Positions 51,305-59,422 of a stretch of 64,000 nucleotides of DNA are shown here, piece by piece. The notes under the pieces are model-generated. The model ran no database searches. It was not told where the DNA came from and saw only the letters and a program-made list of their open reading frames with translations. This DNA is from CAZMHL01 sp045605445 (GTDB taxonomy: Bacteria; Bacillota; Clostridia; RGIG6154). Location of the stretch: assembly GCA_045605445.1 (NCBI GenBank), contig JAZUPZ010000030.1, positions 1-64,000 on the forward strand, in the 5' to 3' direction. Made by a program: the position numbers and the translations under genes. Position 1 is the stretch's first letter, and each line of letters opens with the position of its first letter.

Positions 51305-51715
51305 TAAAAAATACACCCATCAGGGTGTATTTTTTATGCTTTAAATAAGAAGGATTTGAACCTCAAGGAGGCACGAGTCGAAAAGAAAACAATTGATAAT
51401 TGTTTTCAGGCGAGTGTTGCGAAGTGCGGTACCGAAATGCGAAGCATTTGGGTGTACGAGCAAGACAGCCGCGAAGCGGATGTATCCTGTCATCTCGACC
51501 ACGTCGGAACAAGTTTCGCTTGTTCCGATTTTTTTATAAAAAAATCAGTCACACACTACACTGTTCCTCCTTTCTCACAAAAAGCCACGCTTGGCTCGTT
51601 TGTTCAGTTGTAAACGCCTTCACAAAGATTCGCTGTCGCTATCACCTTTTTGTGAGCTTTAATAATTCATCAGGGTGTATTTTTTATGCTTTAAATAAGA
51701 AGGATTTGAACCTCA
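51279..51715 (+). repeat. tRNA-Pro-linked module, relative of the tRNA-Arg module
   Basis: After the terminator an inverted T arm AGGATTTGAACCT (51351-51363) mirrors tRNA bases 51279-51291. The spacer repeats the three hairpins of the tRNA-Arg module: GAAAACAATT/AATTGTTTTC (51385-51407), ACCGAAATGC/GCATTTGGGT (51431-51453) and CCGC-GAA-GCGG (51469-51479). Then comes a copy of the tRNA 3' end (51484-51501, 17 of 18 identical to 51287-51304), a new terminator (51505-51535) and, at 51668-51715, a 48-base exact repeat of 51318-51365. Between them lies a separate CTCACAAAAAG/CTTTTTGTGAG foldback (about 51573-51657). Confidence 0.8.
51306..51336 (+). terminator. Terminator of tRNA-Pro
   Basis: AAAAAATACACCC-ATCA-GGGTGTATTTTTT. 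Its right half recurs at 51668 and a whole inverted version at 53283. Confidence 0.85.
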
Positions 51716-51841
51716 GTAACCAAGCAGTTTGTCCGGAAAGGTATAAAAACGATTTTGATCACATATTTTATCTTCAACTGTGGGGCAATGTTCTTTTCTT
51801 TGGTTAAGGTGGATCGTATTTTGAGGGCCCAATCTCAAAAG

Positions 51842-51877
51842 AAAAATGCGTAGACCCTGTATCAGGATTTACGCATT
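51842..51877 (-). terminator. Terminator of fucO
   Basis: Reading the minus strand: AATGCGTAAATCCTG/CAGGGTCTACGCATT with T5 after it. Confidence 0.8.
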
Positions 51878-51881
51878 AAAA

Positions 51882-53030
51882 TTACATAAGTTTAAGATAG
51901 AGTTCTTTGATTTCTTCTACACTTGTTGCTCTCGGGTTGCCGGGGCGACAAGCATCATCAAATGCAGACTGTGCCAAAAAGTCAATATCTTCCATCTTAA
52001 CAATCTCTTTAAGGTCTGCAGGAATGCCAACATCAGCAGACAATTTCTTAACAGCCTCTATTGCCGCTTTTCTTGCGTCTTCAATACTCATTGCTTCAAC
52101 GCCATCAACGCCCATAGCTTTTGCAATATCTCTATATTTTTCTCCGGTTGCCGGAGCGTTGTATTCCATAACAGTAGGAAGAATAATTGCATTAGCAACA
52201 CCGTGAGGTGTATCATAAAGAGCACCGAGAGGATGAGCCATAGAGTGAACAATACCGAGACCTACATTTGAAAAGCCCATACCTGCAATGTACTGACCGA
52301 GCGCCATTCCTTCTCTGCCTTCATCATTATTGTCAACTGCGCCACGAAGACTCTTTGCAATAATTTCAATAGCCTTAATGTGGAACATATCACTCATTTC
52401 CCAGGCACCTGCTGTAATATAACCTTCAATAGCGTGAGTTAAAGCATCCATACCTGTAGCGGCAGTTAAGCCTTTTGGCATAGTAGCCATCATATCAGGA
52501 TCTACAACTGCAACAACCGGAATGTCGTGAACATCTACACAAACCATTTTACGGTTCTTTTCTGCATCTGTAATAACATAGTTAATTGTTACTTCTGCTG
52601 CAGTACCTGCTGTTGTAGGAACTGCAATGATAGGTGTGCATTTATTCTTTGTGGGAGCAACGCCTTCAAGTGAACGAACATCTGCAAATTCAGGATTTTC
52701 TATAATAATACCGATTGCCTTTGCGGTGTCCATTGAAGATCCGCCACCGATTGCAACGATACAATCTGCTCCGCTTGCCTTAAATGCTTCAACACCTGCC
52801 TGAACATTTTCAATTGTAGGATTAGCCTTTATTTCGCTGAATATTTCATAAGCGATACCTGCATTATCAAGAATATCTGTAACCTTTTTTGTAACACCGA
52901 ACTTAATAAGGTCGGGATCAGAGCATACAAACACCTTTTTAAATGCTCTTGCTTTAATTTCGGTTGCAATTTCGTTTATTGCGCCTTTGCCGTGATAACT
53001 TGTTTCGTTGAGTACAAATCTGTTTGCCAT
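51882..53030 (-). CDS. fucO: Lactaldehyde reductase / 1,2-propanediol oxidoreductase
   Basis: 382 aa iron-dependent alcohol dehydrogenase. It reduces L-lactaldehyde, produced by fucose or rhamnose breakdown, to propane-1,2-diol with NADH. The chain matches remembered E. coli FucO closely: MANRFVLNETSYHGKGA, GGGSSMDTAKAIGI, PEFADVRSLEGVAPT, VPTTAGTAAEVTINYVITD, MDALTHAIEGYITAGAWEMSD, GQYIAGMGFSNVGLGIVHSMAHPLGA and DTPHGVANAIILP; the iron-binding Asp and His residues are in place. ATG at 53028-53030 has AAAGGAG nine bases before it. It lies alone on the minus strand between copies of the tRNA-Pro terminator, away from fucI. Confidence 0.9.
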   Translation of the reverse strand: MANRFVLNETSYHGKGAINEIATEIKARAFKKVFVCSDPDLIKFGVTKKVTDILDNAGIAYEIFSEIKANPTIENVQAGVEAFKASGADCIVAIGGGSSMDTAKAIGIIIENPEFADVRSLEGVAPTKNKCTPIIAVPTTAGTAAEVTINYVITDAEKNRKMVCVDVHDIPVVAVVDPDMMATMPKGLTAATGMDALTHAIEGYITAGAWEMSDMFHIKAIEIIAKSLRGAVDNNDEGREGMALGQYIAGMGFSNVGLGIVHSMAHPLGALYDTPHGVANAIILPTVMEYNAPATGEKYRDIAKAMGVDGVEAMSIEDARKAAIEAVKKLSADVGIPADLKEIVKMEDIDFLAQSAFDDACRPGNPRATSVEEIKELYLKLM

Positions 53031-53076
53031 AAAATTCACTCCTTTTTTAAATTTCAGGATCATACGCCTTGACTAT

Positions 53077-53106
53077 AGTTTACACTAAAACATATCCTAT
53101 TGTCAA
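53077..53106 (-). promoter_or_regulatory. Probable promoter of fucO
   Basis: Minus strand TTGACA, 18 bp, TAAACT; about 47 bases before the start codon. Confidence 0.55.
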
Positions 53107-53124
53107 TAATTATAGATTTTCACT

Positions 53125-53280
53125 TTAATACTGATACAGCATCGTCTGTAGTTTTTTCAAAGCTTCTCTGCCGTATTTATCAACTTTGAATTTGTTTTTC
53201 TCACCGTGAGTTAAGCATCCGCTGCGAGCAAATACTCTGCCGGAATATGATGCGTTATCCAAAACATCTCGTACTGAAAG
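53125..53280 (-). pseudogene. Coding remnant, C-terminal fragment of an unknown protein
   Basis: A 51-codon minus-strand frame ends in TAA (53125-53127) and starts at TAG/CTT (53281). It reads LSVRDVLDNASYSGRVFARS then GCLTHGEKNKFKVDKYG and REALKKLQTMLYQY. Composition is protein-like with an amphipathic C-terminal helix, but there is no start codon or SD, and a terminator-like repeat cuts it on its 5' side. Family not recognised. Probably the tail of a gene lost at a rearrangement point. Confidence 0.5.
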
Positions 53281-53282
53281 CT

Positions 53283-53317
53283 ATAAAAAATACACCCTGA
53301 TGGGGGTGTGTTTTTTA
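53283..53317. repeat. Inverted copy of the tRNA-Pro terminator element
   Basis: ATAAAAAATACACCC and GGGTGTGTTTTTTAT around TGATGG. In reverse complement it equals the tRNA-Pro terminator except for a CC insertion and one transition, so it is an inverted relative of 51306-51336 located on the far side of fucO. Confidence 0.6.
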
Positions 53318-53376
53318 TGGTCTGAATATGATTAAATGTGTGGTAAAGTACACACTTAAGTACACATTTTTTATTG

Positions 53377-53883
53377 TTAAATTATTTCAATCTGAACTGC
53401 TTTCATTGCATTGAGGGCAGTGTTGTGGCTTTCCGGGGATACTCCTGCGCAACATTTTGAGTCTACGGTTATTTTTGCTTCAGGGAAGGAGGCTTTTAAA
53501 AGCATTGCATTGGAAATAACGCATATATCGGTGCACAGTCCGCAAAGCTCTATCTCTTCAATTTCCTCGCCGTAGCTTCTGATTATATCGGGAAGCTCAA
53601 CGCTTCCGAAGGTTATCTTGTCAACAATTTTGTCTGCAAAGGGCTTTAACTCGTCGCAAATCTGCCATCCGTCGGTGTTTTTTATACAGTGCTCAACAGG
53701 GAGCTTATTGCCTTCCTGTGTTTCAAGATAGTCGTTAAAGTGGGTATCTCTTGTAAAAATTATTGTTCCCTCAAAATTTTTAACTTTTTCAACAACCTTT
53801 GGAACAATAGCCTCTGCATCTTTACTTCCAAGACTTCCGTTAATAAAATCAACCTGCATATCAACAACTGTTAAAAATTTCAT
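53377..53883 (-). CDS. Isochorismatase/nicotinamidase-family hydrolase
   Basis: 168 aa cysteine hydrolase. Catalytic triad in family context: VVDMQVDFINGSLG (Asp about residue 8), DKITFGSVELP (Lys) and LCGLCTDICVISNAMLL (Cys). PKVVEKVKNFEGTIIFTRDTHFNDY contains the usual metal-site His. Nicotinamidase (nicotinamide to nicotinate, NAD salvage) is the best guess; other amidases of the family cannot be excluded. SD AAAGGAGA eight bases upstream. It is 12 bases after the FAD oxidoreductase gene, likely one transcript. Confidence 0.82.
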   Translation of the reverse strand: MKFLTVVDMQVDFINGSLGSKDAEAIVPKVVEKVKNFEGTIIFTRDTHFNDYLETQEGNKLPVEHCIKNTDGWQICDELKPFADKIVDKITFGSVELPDIIRSYGEEIEEIELCGLCTDICVISNAMLLKASFPEAKITVDSKCCAGVSPESHNTALNAMKAVQIEII

Positions 53884-53895
53884 TTCAAGTCTCCT

Positions 53896-55266
53896 TTAAA
53901 GGTTTTCTGTTATGTTTCTTGCAACGTAAACTCCGCTTGCCGAAGCGTGGGAAAGGGAATGGGTTATTCCGCTGCCGTCACCGATTATATAAAGGTTTTC
54001 GTATTTCGACTGAAGGTGCTTGTTAACCTCAACCTCCATATTGTAGAACTTAACTTCAACGCCGTATAACAAGGTGTCATAATTTGCAGTTCCGGGTGCA
54101 ACCTTGTCAAGAGCATAAATCATTTCGGTAATTCCGTCAAGAATTCGTTTGGGAAGAACAAGGCTTAAGTCGCCGGGGGTTGCGTTAAGCGTAGGAGTCA
54201 TAAAAGAACCTTCTATTCTGCCCGGGGTTGAACGTCTTCCTCTTATAAGGTCGCCAAAACGCTGAACAATTACGCCTCCGCCAAGCATATTGCTTAATCT
54301 GGCAATGCTTTCGCCGTAACCGTTTGAGTCTTTGAAAGGTTCTGAAAAACGCTGGGCAACAAGAAGTGCAAAGTTTGTGTTTTCCGTCTGTTTCCTGGGG
54401 TCTTCGTAGCTGTGACCGTTTACGGTTATAATACCGTTTGTGTTTTCATTAACAACGGCACCCTTGGGATTCATACAGAAGGTGCGGACTTTGTCGCCGT
54501 ACTTTTCGGTTCTGTATACTATTTTACTTTCATAGAGCTCGTCGGTAAGATGGGAAAAAACTTCTGCGGGAAGCTCAACTCTTACACCTATGTCAACTCT
54601 GTTGCTTTTTGTGGGAATTTCAAGATGTCGACACATATTTTCCATCCACTTGCTTCCGCTTCTGCCTACAGAAATGATACATTTGCTGCAGAAGAAATCA
54701 GAACCGTTGCAGATTATTTTATAGCCGTTCTGTGCAAGGTCAACTCTGTCAACATGGGAGTCGAAATAAAAATCAACCTTGTCTTTTAAAAAGGCATAAA
54801 TATTTTCAAGAACCACATAGTTTATATCGGTGCCCAGGTGTCTTACCGAGGCGTCGAGAAGGTGAAGATCGTTCTGAATACAAAGTTTTTTGAACTTCGA
54901 GCCTGCAGTAGAGTAAAGCTTTGTTTTACTTCCGCCGAATTTCATATTTATGTCGTCAACATAGTGCATAAGCTCAAGCGCCTGCTTTTTGCCGATATAT
55001 TCATAAAGAGTTCCGCCGAAATCGTTGGTGATATTATATTTTCCGTCAGAAAAAGCGCCTGCTCCGCCGAATCCGCTCATAATAGAACAGCTTTTGCAGT
55101 TGATGCAGGTTTTTATCTTTTTGCCGTCAATGGGGCAGGAGCGTTTGTCAAGAGCGTGCCCTGCTTCAAAAACCGCAACTTTAATGTCAGGGTTGATATT
55201 AACGAGCTCGTAGGCAGAAAAAATTCCTCCCGGGCCCGCACCGATAATAATAACATCATAATTCAT
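53896..55266 (-). CDS. NAD(P)/FAD-dependent oxidoreductase (COG2509-type)
   Basis: 456 aa. Rossmann start YDVIIIGAGPGGIFSAYEL (residues 3-21), then a Cys cluster CPIDGKKIKTCINCKSC followed by GFGGAGAFSDGKYN, characteristic of a group of uncharacterised FAD dehydrogenases in anaerobes. Mid-protein VDIGVRVELPAEVF and MNPKGAVVNENTNGIITVNGHSY; C-terminal FAD motif LYIIGDGSGITHSLSHASASGVYVARNI. The Cys set may hold an Fe-S cluster. Role unknown; some relatives act on quinones or alkyl-thiols. A minus-strand promoter and an attenuator-like hairpin precede it. Confidence 0.8.
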   Translation of the reverse strand: MNYDVIIIGAGPGGIFSAYELVNINPDIKVAVFEAGHALDKRSCPIDGKKIKTCINCKSCSIMSGFGGAGAFSDGKYNITNDFGGTLYEYIGKKQALELMHYVDDINMKFGGSKTKLYSTAGSKFKKLCIQNDLHLLDASVRHLGTDINYVVLENIYAFLKDKVDFYFDSHVDRVDLAQNGYKIICNGSDFFCSKCIISVGRSGSKWMENMCRHLEIPTKSNRVDIGVRVELPAEVFSHLTDELYESKIVYRTEKYGDKVRTFCMNPKGAVVNENTNGIITVNGHSYEDPRKQTENTNFALLVAQRFSEPFKDSNGYGESIARLSNMLGGGVIVQRFGDLIRGRRSTPGRIEGSFMTPTLNATPGDLSLVLPKRILDGITEMIYALDKVAPGTANYDTLLYGVEVKFYNMEVEVNKHLQSKYENLYIIGDGSGITHSLSHASASGVYVARNITENL

Positions 55267-55284
55267 AAGTTTTCCCTCCTGTAT

Positions 55285-55315
55285 AAAAAACTGCTAACCG
55301 CTACAGTTATGCAGT
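55285..55315 (-). terminator. Attenuator-like hairpin in the leader of the FAD oxidoreductase gene
   Basis: Minus strand ACTGC-A-TAAC ... GGTTAGCAGT followed by T6, between promoter and SD AGGAGGG. An ACCGT/ACGGT stem precedes it. Confidence 0.55.
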
Positions 55316-55350
55316 CAACCGTAAACGGTGGTCGTTTTAAATACATATAA

Positions 55351-55379
55351 ATTGTATCACGAATTCCTGTTGTTTACAA
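55351..55379 (-). promoter_or_regulatory. Sigma-A promoter of the FAD oxidoreductase-amidase operon
   Basis: Minus strand TTGTAA, 17 bp, TACAAT. Confidence 0.6.
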
Positions 55380-55416
55380 GATGTTTTACAAATAAACTGG
55401 CGACCTGTGAAAAAAG

Positions 55417-55445
55417 TTGAAACGCCTGTTATTTTGTGGTATACT
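55417..55445 (+). promoter_or_regulatory. Sigma-A promoter of the small membrane protein gene
   Basis: TTGAAA, 17 bp, TATACT, 22 bases before ATG 55468. Confidence 0.7.
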
Positions 55446-55467
55446 TAAGAGAGAAGGAGGAATAAAT

Positions 55468-56145
55468 ATGTTCGATTCAACAATTGCAGGAATAACTATA
55501 GCTGCAATCCTTTTGCTGTATCTTGTGATTTTAGGTGTAGCCGTTGCAGAATATATAATGAAATCCTATGCAATGTATAAAATTGCAAATAAAAGAAAAA
55601 TTGCAAATGCCTGGATAGCCTGGATTCCCGTTGCCTGCGAATGGATAACAGGTAGTGTTGCCGACGATTTCGACGGTGAAAGAGGAATAAAAAGAAAGTG
55701 GAAGGTGGTTCTGCTTACCTTTACACTGATAGTCGTAGTTGCTGCGATTTTTGCTTATGTGTTCTTCTTTATTGCTGCGATTATGTCTGCAGTGTCAGCA
55801 GGATTTGTAACAGAAGAAATTATATTTTTTATTGTTCTGTTCTACGTTTTGCTGATAGTTATGGGATTGGCGGCGACCATACAAATGATAGTGCAGTATG
55901 TTTGTTATTTTAAAATATTTGAAGCAATCGCCCCGGAAAAGGCGGTTAAATATCTGTTGTTTTCATTGCTGATTCCTTTGGCATTGCCTATATGCCTTTT
56001 AAGATGCAAAACAAAGTGCAATGATAAAATTGAAGCGGAGCAAGAAAGCTTTAATGAATTGAATCCGGTACCATCAGAAACTTTTTTGGAAAACGAAAAT
56101 GCTGAGACTTCAGACGAAAACGATTCTCCTTCGGGCGAAGAATAA
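55468..56145 (+). CDS. Hypothetical multi-pass membrane protein
   Basis: 225 aa. Four or five hydrophobic helices (residues about 5-30, 72-98, 108-135, 147-172). After the first helix comes YAMYKIANKRKIANAWIAWIPVACEWITGSVADDF, a motif I recall from a widespread but unnamed Firmicutes membrane protein family (basic loop, xNAWIAWIPV, GSxAD). The C-terminal 45 residues are acidic and disordered. Start set by AAGGAGG seven bases upstream of ATG 55468. Single gene with promoter and terminator. Function unknown. Confidence 0.7.
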   Translation: MFDSTIAGITIAAILLLYLVILGVAVAEYIMKSYAMYKIANKRKIANAWIAWIPVACEWITGSVADDFDGERGIKRKWKVVLLTFTLIVVVAAIFAYVFFFIAAIMSAVSAGFVTEEIIFFIVLFYVLLIVMGLAATIQMIVQYVCYFKIFEAIAPEKAVKYLLFSLLIPLALPICLLRCKTKCNDKIEAEQESFNELNPVPSETFLENENAETSDENDSPSGEE

Positions 56146-56175
56146 AAAACAGAAGGTTTCAACCTTCTGTTTTTT
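56145..56175 (+). terminator. Terminator of the membrane protein gene
   Basis: AAAACAGAAGGTT-TC-AACCTTCTGTTTTTT. Confidence 0.85.
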
Positions 56176-56176
56176 A

Positions 56177-56205
56177 TTGACTTAAACAGCTTTATCTGCT
56201 AAAAT
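56177..56205 (+). promoter_or_regulatory. Sigma-A promoter of the first GH39-like gene
   Basis: TTGACT, 17 bp, TAAAAT, 39 bases before ATG 56245. Confidence 0.65.
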
Positions 56206-56244
56206 TGGCTTGATGTGGGAATGAATCTCAAAGAGGTGCTTTTT

Positions 56245-57531
56245 ATGGCAAAAATTAAAGTGGACGTTTCAAAACAGGTTGGGAAAATGAAACCGATGCA
56301 CGGCGGAGGACAGCCTCCCATCGCAGGCTTCAGAAAACAACCTTATTTTCATTATCTGACCGAGGCGGGAATTCCTTATTCAAGACTTCACGATGTGGGA
56401 GGACCTTTCGGACAGGGTAAATTTGTTGACATTCCGAATATTTTCAGAAATTTTGAAGCTGATGAAACCAATCCTGAAAGTTATGATTTTGTTTTTACCG
56501 ATTACCTTATTGAACAGCTTGTAAAAGCAGGGGTTGAACCTTATTTCAGACTGGGCGTTACAATTGAAAACTGGTGGAATATAAAAACATATACAACTCA
56601 GCCTCCGAAGGACTATCAAAAATGGGCTCGTATCTGCGAGCATATAATTGCCCATTATACCAAGGGGTGGGCAGACGGCTTTAATTATAATATCAAATAC
56701 TGGGAAATATGGAACGAGCCTGAAGGGGAGGCAATGTGGAGCGGAACTGCGGAAGAGTTTTATGAGCTTTACGACGTTGCCGCAAAGCATCTTAAAAAGT
56801 GTTTTCCGGAAATTTCAATCGGAGGATACTCAAGTTGGGGATTCAGAGCTATTTTTGAACCCGAACGTGAAAACGGCTCCGGCTTTGAGGCAGAGTGCCT
56901 CAGGTTTTTTCTCGGATTTATGAAATACATAAAAGAACATAATTCTCCTATCGACTTTTTTTCCTGGCACAGTTATTTTAAAACTAAGAAAACTGTTGAA
57001 ATGGATAAATGGCTGAAAGAAACTCTCGAAGAGTTCGGCTATGGAGATGTTGAAATTCACCTTAATGAATGGAACCCTTGCTTTAATGAATACGGAACAG
57101 CTCATCACAGTGCAGAAATCTGCGGTATAATGATTGCAATGCAGAAGGGCAATGAAGACGTGCTGTGTATTTACGATATGAGAACAAATGCGGCGCCTTA
57201 CTGCCCGCTGTTTGATATTAAAACCCATAAGCCGATTCACGGCTATTACGCGCTTGTTGCATTCAATGAGCTTTATAAGCTGAAAAATCAGGTTGAATGT
57301 GAAAGTGATACAGAGGAACTTTATGTTCTTGCGGCATCTGACGGGAAGAAAAGTGCAATGCTGATATCAAATCTTACAGAGGAAATGCAGGAGTTGGAAA
57401 TAGAAGGCGCAGACCTTGAAAAAGCGAACTATTATATAATTGACGACCAAAGACTTCTTTCCTGGGCTCCAAATGCCTGCAAACTTGAACCGAATGATGT
57501 TGTTTTGATAAAGTGGCAGGAAAATGTATAA
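56245..57531 (+). CDS. Glycoside hydrolase, GH39-like (beta-xylosidase/iduronidase clan A)
   Basis: 428 aa, cytoplasmic. TIM-barrel clan A residues: the acid/base in IKYWEIWNEPEG (about residue 155) and the nucleophile in VEIHLNEWNP (about 276). SRLHDVGGPFG, FDFSWHSYFK-like PIDFFSWHSYFK and a C-terminal beta-sandwich (VLAASDGKKSAMLISNLTEE) agree with GH39 or a near relative. Substrate unknown; xylosides or uronic-acid-containing glycans are family options. ATG 56245 with AAAGAGGTG upstream. A paralogue lies at 62-63.3 kb on the other strand. Confidence 0.78.
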   Translation: MAKIKVDVSKQVGKMKPMHGGGQPPIAGFRKQPYFHYLTEAGIPYSRLHDVGGPFGQGKFVDIPNIFRNFEADETNPESYDFVFTDYLIEQLVKAGVEPYFRLGVTIENWWNIKTYTTQPPKDYQKWARICEHIIAHYTKGWADGFNYNIKYWEIWNEPEGEAMWSGTAEEFYELYDVAAKHLKKCFPEISIGGYSSWGFRAIFEPERENGSGFEAECLRFFLGFMKYIKEHNSPIDFFSWHSYFKTKKTVEMDKWLKETLEEFGYGDVEIHLNEWNPCFNEYGTAHHSAEICGIMIAMQKGNEDVLCIYDMRTNAAPYCPLFDIKTHKPIHGYYALVAFNELYKLKNQVECESDTEELYVLAASDGKKSAMLISNLTEEMQELEIEGADLEKANYYIIDDQRLLSWAPNACKLEPNDVVLIKWQENV

Positions 57532-57630
57532 AGGTGCAAAAAGAATACAAAAATGTTCATTGACTTTTTTGTTGTAAACTGTTAAAGTATAATTGAATAT
57601 TTTTATATTATATAAGAAGGCGATGAAAAA

Positions 57631-58938
57631 ATGGAACAGCGTTATTATCAGAAAGAAATTGAAACCATGCCCGTTGAAGAAATTAAAAAGCTTCAGTCGG
57701 AAAAGCTGGTTAAGCAGGTTAAACACGTTTACGAAAACGTGGAGTATTACAGAAATCTTATGGATGAAAAGGGTGTAAAGCCTGAGGACATCAAGGGAAT
57801 TGAAGATTTGCATAAGCTTCCTTTCCTTACAAAGGCAGACCTTCGCGATGCTTATCCTTACGGATTGCTTGCAAAACCCCTTTCAGAATGTGTACGTATT
57901 CAGTCAACTTCAGGAACAACAGGACGTCGTGTAGTTGCATTTTATACTCAGAAGGATATTGATTTGTGGGAAGATTGCTGTGCCCGTGCTATTATGGCGG
58001 CAGGCGGAACTGAAGAAGACGTTTGCCAGGTTGCATATGGCTACGGCTTGTTCACAGGAGGTCCCGGACTTAACGGCGGATCACACAAAGTAGGCTGTCT
58101 TACTCTTCCTATGTCATCAGGTAATACCGAAAGACAAATTCAGTTTATGACAGACCTTAAAGCAACAATTCTTTGCTGCACACCATCTTATGCAGCATAC
58201 ATTGGCGAATCATTAAAAGAACAGGGCTACAAACCTGAAGATATTCCGCTTAAAGCAGGTATCTTTGGTGCAGAACCCTGGACAGAAGAAATGAGAAGAG
58301 GAATTGAGGAAACCCTCGGAATTAAAGCTTATGACATTTACGGTCTTACAGAAACTTCAGGTCCCGGCGTTTCCTTTGAATGCTCAGAGCAGACCGGTAT
58401 GCATATTAACGAAGACCACTTCCTTGCAGAAATTATCGACCCTGACACAGGCGAGGTTCTTCCTGAAGGAAGCAAGGGCGAGCTTGTGTTTACTTCTCTT
58501 GATAAAGAAGCATTCCCGCTTCTTCGTTACCGTACCCGTGACATTTGTGTTCTTTCAAGAAAGAAATGCTCCTGCGGACGTACACTTATTAAAATGGCAA
58601 AACCAATGGGAAGAACCGACGATATGCTTATTATCCGTGGCGTAAACGTATTCCCGAGCCAGATTGAAACAGTTCTTCTTAATGAAGGCTATCAGCCTAA
58701 CTATCAGATTATTGTTGACAGAGCAAATAATAACGACACCTTTGATGTAAACGTAGAAATGAATCCTGATCAGTTCAGCGATACAGTAAGCGGCATTACC
58801 GCTCTTGAAAAATCACTTGCAAATGCAATGAAAACAATGCTTGGAATCAATCCTGCGGTTCATCTTGTTCCGCCTAAGAGCATTGCAAGATCAGAAGGTA
58901 AAGCTGTTCGAGTTATCGACAAACGTAAGCTTGTATAA
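57631..58938 (+). CDS. paaK: Phenylacetate-CoA ligase family enzyme
   Basis: 435 aa AMP-forming ligase. RIQSTSGTTGRRVVAFYTQKDI is the phosphate loop; YGYGLFTGGPGLNGGSHKVGCLTLPMSSGNTERQI, GIFGAEPWTEEMRRGIEE, DIYGLTETSGPGVSFEC, RYRTRDICVL and the C-terminal MGRTDDMLIIRGVNVFPSQIE are PaaK hallmarks. It activates aryl acetates to CoA esters, in anaerobes usually linked to aromatic amino-acid fermentation through indolepyruvate ferredoxin oxidoreductase, whose genes are not in the window. A two-base-set ACT gene follows 12 bp later. Confidence 0.9.
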   Translation: MEQRYYQKEIETMPVEEIKKLQSEKLVKQVKHVYENVEYYRNLMDEKGVKPEDIKGIEDLHKLPFLTKADLRDAYPYGLLAKPLSECVRIQSTSGTTGRRVVAFYTQKDIDLWEDCCARAIMAAGGTEEDVCQVAYGYGLFTGGPGLNGGSHKVGCLTLPMSSGNTERQIQFMTDLKATILCCTPSYAAYIGESLKEQGYKPEDIPLKAGIFGAEPWTEEMRRGIEETLGIKAYDIYGLTETSGPGVSFECSEQTGMHINEDHFLAEIIDPDTGEVLPEGSKGELVFTSLDKEAFPLLRYRTRDICVLSRKKCSCGRTLIKMAKPMGRTDDMLIIRGVNVFPSQIETVLLNEGYQPNYQIIVDRANNNDTFDVNVEMNPDQFSDTVSGITALEKSLANAMKTMLGINPAVHLVPPKSIARSEGKAVRVIDKRKLV

Positions 58939-58950
58939 GGAGGAGTTAAA

Positions 58951-59382
58951 ATGGCTATTAAACAGTTAACAGTATTTGTTGAAAACAAACAGGGCGCTTT
59001 GGTGGCAATTACCGAAACCCTTGCAAAACACAATGTAAATATCCGTGCACTTTCAATTGCCGACACCGAAGAATTCGGAATTTTACGTCTTATTGTAAAT
59101 GAAGAAGAGATTGCTCTTAAAACTCTGTCAGAGGAAGGCTATCTTATTAAAACAACCGACGTTGTAGGTGTTAAAATCGGTGATGCTCCGGGTAAACTCT
59201 CGAAAGCACTTGACGTGCTTGATAAAGCGGGAATCAATGTCGAGTATCTTTATGCATTTATGACAAGAACCGAAAAACACGCTTACGTTGTTCTCCGTGT
59301 TGCAGACAATGCTCTTGCTGAAAAAACTCTTGAAGATGCAGGATTCCATCTGATTGAAAACAGCGACATTGCAAAATTATAA
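58951..59382 (+). CDS. Tandem ACT-domain protein
   Basis: 143 aa made of two ACT domains (residues about 3-68 and 72-138): QLTVFVENKQGALVAITETLAKHNVNIRALSIAD, then VVGVKIGDAPGKLSKALDVLDKAGINVEYLYAFM. Such proteins bind amino acids and regulate a partner. The gene lies 12 bp after paaK with AAGGAGG, an arrangement common in gut Clostridia, and probably senses aromatic amino acids for that pathway. Confidence 0.87.
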   Translation: MAIKQLTVFVENKQGALVAITETLAKHNVNIRALSIADTEEFGILRLIVNEEEIALKTLSEEGYLIKTTDVVGVKIGDAPGKLSKALDVLDKAGINVEYLYAFMTRTEKHAYVVLRVADNALAEKTLEDAGFHLIENSDIAKL

Positions 59383-59392
59383 AGTATAACAG

Positions 59393-59422
59393 AAAAAGAG
59401 GTGCTCACAGCACCTCTTTTTT
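59393..59422. terminator. Bidirectional terminator between the ACT and aldo/keto reductase genes
   Basis: AAAAAGAGGTGCT-CAC-AGCACCTCTTTTTT, with A and T tracts on both sides. It overlaps the last codon region of the minus-strand gene by two bases. Confidence 0.85.

Noticed and set aside
51400..51807. Plus-strand frame of 135 codons downstream of tRNA-Pro
   Set aside because: It crosses hairpins, a terminator and a repeat copy, and its composition is unlike the neighbouring genes.
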